The notes beneath the pieces were generated by a model. The model saw only the letters and a list, made by a program, of their open reading frames with translations. It searched no databases and was not told where the DNA came from. This document shows, piece by piece, positions 1 through 12,000 of a stretch of DNA of 64,000 nucleotides (the stretch's first letter is position 1; each line of letters opens with the position of its first letter). Source of the stretch: Nematostella vectensis (Eukaryota > Cnidaria > Anthozoa > Actiniaria > Edwardsiidae); the NCBI RefSeq assembly GCF_932526225.1, contig NC_064040.1, positions 2,443,394-2,507,393 on the forward strand, written 5' to 3'. The position numbers and the translations under genes were made by a program.

Positions 1-925
1 TTTGTGGAAGAAAAGCATAGGAAGTTATGTAGAAAAGCTCCGAAGCTACTTCTTAAAGATTCCTGCAACCACCCAATCCCCCTAAATCAAATCCTGGCTT
101 AGTACCTGTATCTCAATGACAAAAACCACAGCATCTAGATTTTGGGAGATTTTTTTATGATCAATAAAACTATGTAGTGTTGGAAGTCTAGCACTTCTAG
201 CACTGCTGAATTCCCAACATTTCGACCACAGATCAGCTATCTGCCAGTTTAGAACACATATTATTTCTATGGGGAAAAAAGCTATGGGCGAACTGGTTTT
301 GCTATGGACAAACTGGTCTCTTGGAAGTTGCAGGAATGTTTATTATGGGATTTGGCTACAAAAAAGTCTGACTTATAGATTGATGACATGCACACCATAG
401 TGATCGACAGTGCTGAAAAACGCAAGACTAGTTCCAGTACCGCGCGGTTAAACCAGTCTTTTTGTTTTAAAATGGCGGCTTTTTACCGGCGAACCGTCAC
501 ATTTTTGGCGAATGCTAAGAAAACTAGTGCAAAGCTAAGGCTATAATTTTCTTTATGACTCCCTCATTATCAAACAAATCTGTCATCTTTTGTACAGTAT
601 GGTTTTAATGCTGTACAGTTTTTCAAAACAGCGACTGAAGTCAGCCTTTCGTACCTTTACTCGAATGATTCAACACTATGATTGTGTTTGTTTTTCACCA
701 GAGCACGTGCATGCACATACGTTATTCAGCACTGTCAGAGTGCCTTTTTTATCTAATAAGCTTGTGCTTCATAATTTTGTCTACCAATAGCATGTCTATT
801 GAGAACCAAAAGTGGACTTTCCGCAGTTGTGTGTGTGTGGGGGGGGGGGGGGGGGGGGGCAAATGCGCTCCCTCACCCCCCTTGGTATGGGCCTGTAATA
901 TCAAAACAAATCTTTTTTATTAAAG
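1..925. other. Upstream/intron sequence before first visible DPH4 exon
   Basis: No exon could be supported here. The N-terminal part of the J-domain expected before the HPDK motif was not found, so the first DPH4 exon is outside the window or unrecognised. At 467-480 there is a YY1-like AAAATGGCGGCT motif whose ATG (472) opens only a 24-codon frame. A poly-G run sits at about 840-859. Confidence 0.5.
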
Positions 926-1924
926 TTTCATCCAGATAAGTTGGATGCAGCTCAAACAGAGAAATCTCAAGCTGTCAAAGAGTTTCATGCTATCAGTGAA
1001 GCCTGGAATGTACTCAGCAATAGCGAGCTCAAGAGTAAATATGACAAGGGAATCACAGGTGAGTAATGTTCCAAGGGAGGACGGGGGGGATGATTTAGAG
1101 GTAACAAGCTCAAGAGTAAATATGACAAGGGGTCAGAAACAATCAAGCAAAAAAAATACCCACAATGTTTTCTACACTCAAGAGAATACCAAGCAAAAAT
1201 ATTGCACCCTCCCTCTGTACATGAAATGACAGACCTTGACGCTGATACTGTATTTCTACTCCCAGGGTTATACTTCACATGGGAAAATGACAGTGCACTA
1301 AATTTAAAGTGGTTAAGTATGTTGTTGTTAAATTTTTAGAGATAAATTTGCAGCAGAAATGGCCAGTTAATGGGTCAGTTGATCTGGATGACATGGAAGA
1401 GAATGATGGTAAATAAAATCACTACCAACATTGTATGTTATCATCATCACTATTTTCACTACCAACATGATCACCAATACCATCATCACTATCATCATCA
1501 ACATCACTTGCTCTCAACCCCTCTCTTTACTTATATTACTAGTTCCTAGTGTCCTGATGACCAAGTTATTGTACCCACCACTGCCATTAGTATCATCAAC
1601 ACCTTGGTAATCATAAACTGCTGAACAAATTTGATGACCATCACCTTTAGGTCAACGCTGACATAGCCTCCGCTACCATCATCATCACCACAAACAATAA
1701 CAAAATTATTTTTTGATGATTTCACTGCTATGTGCACACAAAAAAAAACATTTTTTGTCAATATCATTTTAGATGGCAGCTATTCCAGTCCATGTCGTTG
1801 TGGGGGCGAGTACGTCATAACAAATGCACACCTGCAAAGTGGGCAGAGCATGGTCTGCTGCACGACCTGCACCCTATCAATAAGAGTTCTCTACGCTGTT
1901 GTAAGTGAGGAAGAAGACTCCTGA
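926..1924 (+). CDS. DNAJC24: DNAJC24/DPH4 diphthamide biosynthesis J-protein (3' exons, 5' partial)
   Basis: DPH4 is a cytosolic J-domain co-chaperone with a CSL-type zinc finger, required for diphthamide formation on translation elongation factor 2. Three exons join in frame: 926-1058, 1340-1408 and 1773-1924. The first encodes the second half of a J-domain, starting at FHPDK and ending SELKSKYDKGI. The second encodes an acidic linker (KWPVNGSVDLDDMEEND). The third gives the CSL zinc finger, with Cys pairs in SPCRCGG and VCCTTCTLS, then an acidic tail and stop TGA at 1922-1924. All borders are AG/GT with matching phase 1. The J-domain plus CSL finger combination is diagnostic of DPH4. The missing 5' exon must hold the first J-domain helix. 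A partial copy of the first exon's 3' end lies in the following intron (about 1101-1136). Confidence 0.88.
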
Positions 1925-1987
1925 CACTGGCAGTCATAGGAATAATTTAGGCAATGAATATATTATCTCCCTGCAAGCAAGTGAATG

Positions 1988-2035
1988 CCAGCCAAGTGAA
2001 ATACAAATAACAGAGGGGCCTCTTCTAGCAGGGAA
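1988..2035. repeat. Solo end of the 61950-62751 transposon family
   Basis: About 48 bases closely match the right terminal repeat of the element at 61950-62751. Shared blocks are GAAATACA, GGGGCCTCTTCTAGCAG (there GAGGCCTCTGCTAGCAG) and the terminal GGGAA. Only one end is present, so this looks like a decayed fragment. It shows that the family is dispersed. Confidence 0.6.
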
Positions 2036-2215
2036 ATACATATCAGTATCCTGGGCAGAATTAAAGTGCAATACATCTCATGAAAATGTTTAAAATATGG
2101 TAGAGGGCAAGCATCAATGATTAAAAGAGTAGGTCTTGTCTCGTAAATTCTCACTCACAAAAACTATGCCACTCTAAGTGATAGAAATCATGGATTTAAA
2201 GTGGCAAAAATGAGA

Positions 2216-2221
2216 AATAAA
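2216..2221 (+). promoter_or_regulatory. Candidate poly(A) signal AATAAA for DPH4
   Basis: AATAAA lies about 290 bases after the DPH4 stop on the same strand. The 3' UTR before it contains a degraded transposon end (1988-2035). Confidence 0.4.
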
Positions 2222-2224
2222 TAT

Positions 2225-2890
2225 AGTGAAATTATGTGCCTCTCAAATGTGTGAAATTTTTAAGCTGTGAGATTTTTTTTATGTAGTAAGGTCTCATTTC
2301 TTTGTGAACCAGCTATTTCTATGGGTCTTCAACTTACTTGAAACACGCCCTAGACCCACCTATACTGTCCTGAGCGACTGTCACAGTGTTTCTTCTTCCA
2401 TGCAACTGCTACTTTTGACAGGTTATAGATAGGGGATTATTTAATTAGCCATTTAATAAGTTAACATAAAGAACTCCAACTGACATGACAGAAAAACCTG
2501 GAAAATAAGCAATCCTAGATAGAGAAAGAAGACACAATTTCTTACAATGGCCATTTTCAAAACACAAATAACATGATACCGAAATGCACATACCAAGATT
2601 TCCAAATTTCAAATGACCAAATTTCAATGACACTTTTTTGCTACTACTCATAGGTTCTTAGAGAAATTTTAGATGTGAAATGAGCTTATTTAAAGTGTCA
2701 TGTCATGTTTTTCCATCATGGCACTCTAATTAGCTAAAAATAACAATAGTGTGCATAAAGAATTCCAAGCCATGGTAATCTGGAACTTATTTCTGAAAGT
2801 GCTGTGAATGCATTATGTTAGTATGAGAAATACTCTATGAATATAAAGTACTAGAAAGATCCAAAATGATGTATTAAAGTTATGTTTTAT
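2225..2890. other. Intergenic region between convergent DPH4 and FH
   Basis: AT-rich sequence between the two convergent 3' ends. No coding exon, RNA gene or clear repeat was seen. Confidence 0.5.
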
Positions 2891-2892
2891 TA

Positions 2893-2898
2893 TTTATT
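2893..2898 (-). promoter_or_regulatory. Candidate poly(A) signal for FH
   Basis: TTTATT on the + strand reads AATAAA on the FH strand, about 157 bases past the FH stop codon. The DPH4 and FH transcripts converge here. Confidence 0.45.
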
Positions 2899-3054
2899 AA
2901 AATTTACTCTTACACTCCACTGACCAACATGTTTACATTCTAACTACTTGGTAGCTCTCTGTACAAAGTGCTTTCACTTGGCATGGCACTGTACATGGTC
3001 ATGTTTAAAGACAAGTAACTGCTTTAAATGCTCTCTTTTCGCCATTTCTCTGCC

Positions 3055-6000
3055 TTACTTGGGACCTAGCATATCCTCCGGCCGCACCCACTCATCAAAC
3101 TGCTCACTAGTGAGGAGGCCAAGGCTGATAGCTGCTTCCTTTAAGGTTGTGCCCTCCTTGTGTGCTTTCTTTGCAATCTTAGCTGCATTATCATAGCCCA
3201 CATGTGGATTGAGAGCTGTTACCAACATGAGGGACTCATGCAAGAGAGCACTGATGCGATCTCGGTTGGCGATGATGCCATTTACACAGTTATCCGTGAA
3301 TGCAACACATGCGTCACCTGATGGGGAAAAGGTTGACATATTAATTGGCATTAATATGTGTAATTCTGTACCTCTACTATTTTGTAGCCAGCCTTAGTAC
3401 AAAGTGACCACTAAATAGTATGGCTTCTACTACTTTTTGTAATGTATGCTTCCTTTATATAATGGTTGATTTCAAAGAAACCTCTTTCACTCCCTTTAAT
3501 GGCTCACCCATCATCCCTTCAGTCCCTCTAGTGGCTCACCCATCATCCCTATAGTGCCTCACCCATCATCCCTACAGTCCCTCTAGTGGCTCACCCATCA
3601 TCCCTTCAGTCTCTATAGTGGCTCACCCATCATCCCTTCAGTCTCTATAGTGGCTCACCCATCATCCCTTCAGTCCCTCTAGTGGCTCACCCATCATCCC
3701 TTCAGTCTCTATAGTGGCTCACCCATCATCCCTTCGGTCCCTCTAGTGGCTCACCCATCATCCCTTCAGTCCCTTTAGTGGCTCACCCATCATCCCTTCA
3801 GTCCCTCTAGTGGCTCACCCATCATCCCTTTAGTCCCTCTAGTGGCTCACCCATCATCCCTTCAGTCCCTCTAGTGGCTCAACCATCATCCCCTCAGTTC
3901 CTCTAGTGGCTCACCCATCATCCCTTCGGTCCCTCTAGTGGCTCACCCATCATCCCTTCAGTCCCTCTAGTGGCTCACCAATCATCCCTTCAGTCCCTCT
4001 AATGGCTCAAACATCATCCCTTCAGTCCCTCTAGTGCCTCAACCATCATCCTTTCAGTCCCTCTAATGGCTCACCCATAATCCCTTCAGTCCCTCTAGTG
4101 GCTCACCCATCATCCCTTCAGTCCCTCTAGTGGCTCACACATCATCCCTTCAGTCTCTCTAGTGGCTCACCCATCATCCCTTCGGTCCCTCTAGTGGCTC
4201 ACCCATCATCCCTACAGTCCCTCTAGTGGCTCACCCATCATCCCTTTAGTCCCTCTAGTGGCTCACCCATCATCCCCTCAGTTCCTCTAGTGGCTCACCC
4301 ATCATCCTTTCGGTCCCTCTAGTGGCTCACCCATCATCCCTTCAGTCCCTCTAGTGGCTCACCAATCATCCCTTCAGTCCCTCTAATGGCTCACCCATCA
4401 TCCCTTCAGTCCCTCTAATGGCTCACCCATCATCCCTTCAGTCCATCTAGTGGCTCTCCCATCATCCCCTCAGTCCCTCTAGTGGCTCACCCATCATCCC
4501 TTCAGTCCCTCTAATGGCTCACCTATCATCCCTTCAGTCCCTCTAGTGGCTCACACATCATCCCTTCAGTCCCTCTAGTGGCTCACCCATCATCCCTTCA
4601 GTCCCTCTAGTGGCTCACCCATCATCCCTTCAGTCCCTCTAGTGGCTCACCCATCATCCCTTCAGTCTCTATAGTGGCTCACCCATCATCCCTTCAGTCT
4701 CTATAGTGGCTCACCCATAATCCCTTCAGTCCCTCTAGTGGCTCACCCATCATCCCTTCAGTCCCTCTAATGGCTCACCCATCATCCCTTCAGTCTCTCT
4801 AGTGGCTCACCCATCATCCCTTCAGTTCCTCTACTGGCTCACCCATCATCCCCTTAGTCCCTCTAGTGGCTCACCCATCATCCCTTCAGTCCCTCTAGTG
4901 GCTCAACCATCATCCCTTCAGTTCCTCTAGTGGCTCACCCATCATCCCCTCAGTCCCTCTAATGGCTTATCCATCATCCCTTCAGTCCCTCTAGTGGCTC
5001 ACCCATCATCCCTTCAGTCCCTCTAGTGGCTCACCCATCATACCTTCAGTCCCTCTAGTGGCTCACCCATCATCCTTTCAGTCCCTCTAGTGGCTCATCC
5101 ATCATCCCTTCAGTCTCTATAGTGGCTCACCCATCATCCCTTCAGTCTCTATAGTGGCTCACCCATCATCCCTTCAGTCCCTCTAGTGGCTCACCCATCA
5201 TCCCTTCAGTCCCTCTAGTGGCTCACCCTTCATCCCTTCAGTCCCTCTAGTGGCTCACCCATCATCCCTTCAGTCCCTCTAGTGGCTCACCCATCATCCC
5301 TTCAGTCTCTATAGTGGCTCACCCATCATCCCTTCAGTCCCTCTAGTGGCTCACCCATCACCCTTCAGTCTCTATAGTGGCTTACCCATCAACCCTTCGG
5401 TCCCTCTAGTGGCTCACCCATCATCCCTTCAGTCCCTCTAGTGGCTCACCAATCATCCCTTCAGTCCCTCTAATGGCTCACTCATCATCCCTTCAGTCCC
5501 TCTAATGGCTCACCCATCATCCCTTCAGTCCATCTAGTGGCTCTCCCATCATCCCCTCATTCCACCTAGTGCCTCACCCATCATCCCTTCAGTCCCTCTA
5601 GTGGCTCACCCATCATCCCTTCAGTTCCTCTAGTGGCTCACCCATCATCCCTTCAGTCCCTCTAGTGGCTCACACATCATCCCTTCAGTCCCTCTAGTGG
5701 CTCACCCATCATCCCTTCAGTTCCTCTAGTGGCTCACCCATCATCCCTTTAGTCCCTCTAGTGGCTCACCCATCATCCCTTCAGTCCCTCTAGTGGCTCA
5801 ACCATCATCCCTTCAGTCCGTCTAATGGCTCATCCATCATACCTTCAGTCCCTCTAGTGACTCACCCATCATACCTTCAGTCCCTCTAGTGGCTCACCCA
5901 TCATCCTTTCAGTCCCTCTAGTGGCTCATCCATCATCCCTTCAGTCTATAGTGGCTCAACCATCATCCCTTCAGTCTCTATAGTGGCTCACCCATCATCC

Positions 6001-9000
6001 CCTCAGTCCCTCTAGTGGCTCACCCATCATCCCTTAAGTCCCTCTAATGGCTCACCTATCATCCCTTCAGTCTCTATAGTGGCTCACCCATCATCCCTTC
6101 AGTCCCTCTAGTGGCTCACCCATCATCCCTTCAGTCTCTATAGTGGCTCACCCATCATCCCTTCGGCCCCTCTAATGGCTCACCCATAATCCCTTCAGTC
6201 CCTCTAGTGGCTCACCCATCATCCTTTCAGTCCCTCTAGTGGCTCACACATCATCCCTTCAGTCCCTCTAGTGGCTCACCCATCATCCCTTCAGTCCCTC
6301 TAGTGGCTCACCCATCATCCCTTCAGTCCCTCTAGTGGCTCACCCATCATCCCTTAAGTCTCTATAGTGGCTCACCCATCATCCCTTTAGTCCCTCTAGT
6401 GGCTCACCCATCATCCCTTCAGTCCCTCTAGTGGCTCAACCATCATCCCTTCAGTCCGTCTAATGGCTCATCCATCATCCCTTCAGTCCCTCTAGTGACT
6501 CACCCATCATACCTTCAGTCCCTCTAGTGGCTCACCCATCATCCTTTCAGTCCCTCTAGTGGCTCATCCATCATCCCTCCAGTCTATAGTGGCTCAACCA
6601 TCATCCCTTCAGTCTCTATAGTGGCTCACCCATCATCCCCTCAGTCCCTCTAGTGGCTCACCCATCATCCCTTCAGTCCCTCTAATGGCTCACCTATCAT
6701 CCCTTCAGTCCCTCTAGTGGCTCACACATCATCCCTTCAGTCCCTCTAGTGGCTCACCCATCATCCCTTCAGTCCCTCTAGTGGCTCACCCATCATCCCT
6801 TCAGTCCCTCTAGTGGCTCACCCATCATCCCTTCAGTCTCTATAGTGGCTCACCCATCATCCCTTCAGTCTCTATAGTGGCTCACCCATAATCCCTTCAG
6901 TCCCTCTAGTGGCTCACCCATCATCCCTTCAGTCCCTCTAATGGCTCACCCATCATCCCTTCAGTCCCTCTAGTGGCTCACACATCATCCCTTCAGTCCC
7001 TCTAGTGGCTCACCCATCATCCCTTCAGTCCCTCTAGTGGCTCACCCATCATCCCTTCAGTCTCTATAGTGGCTCACCCATCATCCCTTCGGTCCCTCTA
7101 GTGGCTCACCCATCATCCCTTCGGTCCCTCTAGTGGCTCACCCATCATCCCTTCAGTCTCTATAGTGGCTCACCCATCATCCCTTCAGTCCCTCTAGTGG
7201 CTCACCCATCATCCCTTCACTCCCTCTAATGGCTCACTCATCATCTTTTCAGTCCCTCTAATGGCTCACCCATCATCCCTTCAGTCTCTATAGTGGCTCA
7301 ACCATCATCCCTTCAGTCCCTCTAAAGGCTCACCCTTCATCCCTTTGGTCACTCTAATGGCTCACCCATCATCCCTTCAGTCCCTCTAGTAGCTCACCTA
7401 TTAGTCTTGTGGACTGGAGTACATTTCTAACTATCATGGGCTTGAACACGTTCAGCTCAAAGTGACCATTGCTCCCACCGACAGAGACAGCGGTCTGGTT
7501 GCCAATCACTTGGGCGGCTACCATGGTGATTGCCTCACACTGGGTTGGATTGACTTTCCCTTTGTATAAACATGTTAGACATTGATCAGAGCTATCATTA
7601 TCACCACTATCATAGCATGCTTGCAGGCTTTTTATGTTTTATGGAAAACATTCCACCCCTCCCTCTTACTATCTCGCTTGCCCGTGAGACTGTACTTATC
7701 CAAAAATCCAACAAAAGATGATAGCAGCTGGTTAGCCAATGGGTCAGGTTTCGTGATAAACACCATTTACTGTCTGCAAGCAGACTAAATTTTTCAATCA
7801 TTGCCATTTTATCAGCAACATCATTTTTGTCAGGTTACAGTATCATCATCACAATCATTTTATTCCTTTTTAAAGTTTACAGGTTTTACCAAATTCAATT
7901 TCATGCAAAGTTGTACCATCACCCCTCTGTTAATGAGGGATAATTTTCTGAAACCACAAATAATGAAGAAAAAAACTCAAGAAAATGTTGAACAGAAAAA
8001 ACCCTTTGAACCTCACCTATGTACCATATCAGTGGCATTAGGGTCAGGGTCTCAGCTAATCTTGCCACCCAATGAATGGTTGATGAGTGTTTTATGGTGG
8101 TAATTTTTACCTGGCATAATACTACTCCCTGGTTCATTTTCTGGGAGCTGGAGCTCTCCCAGGCCACATCTTGGACCTGATCCCAGGAACCTCACATCAT
8201 TTGCAATCTTCATAAGGCTGCATGCAATGACATTCAGAGCTCCATGCAGTTCAACCATGGCATCATGTGCTGCTAGACCTTCAAACTTGTTAGGATTACT
8301 GAAAAGACATGGAAAAATTTTATAGTACTGTCACCCAAAAAGGAGAGGTCTGACAGGGTTTATTATCCCTACCTGGTGAAGGGAAGCTTAGTGTACTCTG
8401 CAATTTTGGCTGAGACTTTTTCAGCAAATCCAATACGGGTATTGAGTCCTGTTCCTACTGCAGTCCCTCCAATAGCCAGCTCATACACCCTCGGCATGCA
8501 CACTTGCACTCGAGCAATGCCATTTTCAATCTGCTTCACATAACCACTAAACTCTTGGCCTAGGGTAAGAGGCGTGGCATCCTACAGGGAAATACACCAG
8601 CTCATATAGAATAGGAAAATACTGTAAGGTGTACTGTACACATACATACTCTTACACAAATACATTTCACTACCTGGTTGCACACAAAGTGAACCAGGGC
8701 AGTGTCAACTCCTTGAATTCAAGTGTCTTTGTTCATATTTTATAAGTCTTATAACACTTTCCCATTTAAAAATGTACTTTCCCATTTAAATGTGTACTTT
8801 TGCGAGAGCATTGTTTTCACGTCCTCAAAACGCGGGTCAACCAATCAGAGACCGTCACTTCAATAGCCTTAATTCAACGCGTCTGGAGAACGCCAGTCAG
8901 CCAATGAAATGATCTTGAAATTTGAGCCTTCGTGATTCCGCGTTCTTCCACGCGACTTGACCAATCACACGGAATCATTCTTATCCCGCAAAAAGGGCAA

Positions 9001-12000
9001 TACAAATAGCCTTCTGTCAACAGATGCAGATTGCCGGTGATAACGATAATTAACGCGGACTAGGGGTCAGAAGAGATCAAATGGAGAAGATGACTTTAGA
9101 AAATAAAAGGAGTAGCCTTACATCTTCAAAACTACGTATAGTACTCGAACTTTAACAAGTCATTAAACAAGCTATTTCTAAAACCAACACCAAGGGCACT
9201 CGAATTGGCTTACCCTAGTAATGACCTTTTTCTTCTTTGCACAGCTCTCCCAGAATCTCTTTTCGCTATACCAAATATGTCATGTCTTTCTGTGAACAAT
9301 TCACCAAGTGGATATTTTTAGTGTTCCCAGGTCGGACTAATCATACTTGATCTCAATGAACCAAAGACTTGTGATGGCGCGAAACGAAATTGGCGCCCTT
9401 TTAGTCCCGTTGGCTCGAACACGGCTGTGTCCAGCCCAAATTTGTCTGCCATCCAAATCAAATATTGTTCTTTTTGCCATCGGTTTCATCCAAGAATGAC
9501 CCATTCGTATTGTTCTCATTATAAAAAGATGCAGGAGAGAAATCTTCTAGCTCACGCTGCACATGATGCCGTGTAACACGAGATCTCAGGGTATGGAATG
9601 AATTGATAAACAATTTACTGTTTCAACAGATTCGGATTATACAGCAAATCAAAGTGCGTTTTCGAACGCAGAACGTGCAATCTGTAATATAGGTGAACTC
9701 GAAAAATACCATCGTGTTTCGAAGCAATCACATACGGAAAACCCCTTTAATAAAGCAAACCTCTAACTACTGAAACATCTCACCGAAACGTGAAAGAGGA
9801 AGATAGTATACAACATCATCATTTATTGCAAGGAGAACGAATAAAAGCCAATCACATTCCCAATCAGTGCGTTTGCAGACGCAACGAGTGTCTAGGATCG
9901 ATTTACAAAGCTACATAGGCATGGAAAGCCGGTAAAAATTTTAGTGTACTATGTATCTAAAGTGACTAGCCTTTAAACAATATATCGGCGTTTTCTTACT
10001 TTGTAAGTCAAGCACGCAAAATGTTTTGTTCATTTCACAGAGATCGGACATAGCCATGCGTTATACTTCTCGATAGACACTCAAGAGTAGGCTTTGAAAA
10101 CAAACCGGAAACTGTGCGTTTTAAAGACGCAGGCTAGTCAATAGTGTGAAAGAATCTAATTTTCGGTACGAGAAACACATTATGACGTTTGTAATTGGTT
10201 GTTAGAAGACGAGGTTGATACAACTTTCTTATTCAAACATCAAAAGCAAGCTGTTATAAGTTGATTTACGTCTAGTTATGTGCTTTAGGAAAGCACCCGA
10301 CTCCGGGACAGATGGAGCACCAAAGGTTGAGCTCTCTGTTGGTGGTCATATGATATGATTAAAAAACTGCCATCTTGTAAGCTAGGAGATAAGGCCCGAA
10401 CAAACCGGAAAGTGTGCGTTTTAAAGACGCAGGCTAGTCAATAGTGTAGAAGAATCTAATTTTCGGTACAAGAAACACATGGCGCTTGTAATTGCTTGTA
10501 AGAACATGATATAATTTTTCTTGTTCAAACATCAAAGCAAGCTGTTATTAGTTGATTTATAGTTGATTTACGTCTTTAAAGCTAGTTATGTGCTTTTGGT
10601 TTGCTTAATTTTGGGTATAAGTTCATAATATTTCCTACATTCATGTCACCTTCCTGGGTTTACATTCAAAGTAGTGGACTACAATTTATTTCATTGAGCA
10701 TTTTTGTCTATAGTTTGGTGAGCTTGAGTATAAGCAGGGTATAAATAACAATGTCAAGTAATTTATCCCTTAGGATAAAACCAATCGCATGTCTATTAGT
10801 GCGTTCGAAAATGCAACGGTCTAGATATTCATGCAAGCACGAGATCAAGAGGCAGATATAGGCATGGAAAGCCAGTGAAAATATTATATCCTCCCAAACT
10901 TTAAACACCGCCAGATTACTATTTTCCAAAAGTAGTTGTTTATCCGAGAACTAGACATTTTGTTGCCAATAAACAGTGAACAATACGCTCTGAGAATAAA
11001 GCCGATGTTCTGGGATGTTGGCGCGTTCTAGAGACCCCTTTTAGGGGTAGCGATGAGTAAGTTCGAGATTTGCCGAGGCGCCGAGACCGCGTTTTAGAAT
11101 CCGAGCCCGAGACTTTAAGTCAAATTTCGGAATCCGTGTCCGAGCTTTTACTAGCTTGTGTTCGGACATCAGATAACTTGCTCGAGGTATGTCATAAACA
11201 TTAGTTGAAAAAGAATAGCTAGAGCGGAAAGGCTTAAGACTCGAGACTCGAAAAAGAGGGAAACCCTTAGCAGTAACAACATAAAACAGATCGCGTTTAA
11301 CAGAGACTCCGAGAACGTGGTACAAAAAGAGGCTCCAAGATCCTAAAATGTCGTGGGGAAAAACGAGACTTCGAGACTTCCGTAAAAACGCCGAGATTCC
11401 GAGACTTTGCGAAATTTTTGCGAGATTTTCGAAATTTTAAGGTACCCATCGTTACCCCTTACGTATATTACAGATTGCACGTTCTTTTTGCAATTGGTTC
11501 CCTCCAAGAATGACCCATTCGTATTGTTCTCATTATAAAAAGATCTTCTAGCTCACGCTGCACATGATGCCGTGTAACACAAGATCTCAGGGTATGGAAT
11601 GAATTGATAAACAATTTGCCGTTGTTGCAATTAAATATTGACAGATTCTGATTATACAGCAAATCAAAACGTAGCAAGTGCGTTTTCGAACGCAGAAACG
11701 TACAATCTGTAATATAGGTGAACTCGAAAAATACCATCATGTTTCGAAGCAACCACAACTTGAGTAAATAGCCGCGGGTATATGTGCTGGGGCTCCCACG
11801 TGCTAACTTTGTCAAGTTGAAAAAATGTAACACCAAGCTGTAATATCCGACTGTCCCTATGCATGAATCTACGATACTGTAGGATGATAATAGGCCAAAT
11901 TCTTTTAAACAGATTATCTGTTCAAATCTTTTGATTTTTCTCTAGAATTATATTGATGCGCTCTTTTGCTCGACTGGTGCTTGGAATGCTTGTGTGCAAA

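Noticed and set aside
3480..7400. CRISPR-like regular 32-bp repetition
   Set aside because: Units are contiguous with no unique spacers and the DNA is a eukaryotic intron; it is a minisatellite.
9337..9519. 60-codon ORF conserved in both foldback arms
   Set aside because: Identity reflects arm homogeneity; the peptide has no known domain and the third copy (near 11468-11540) is broken.
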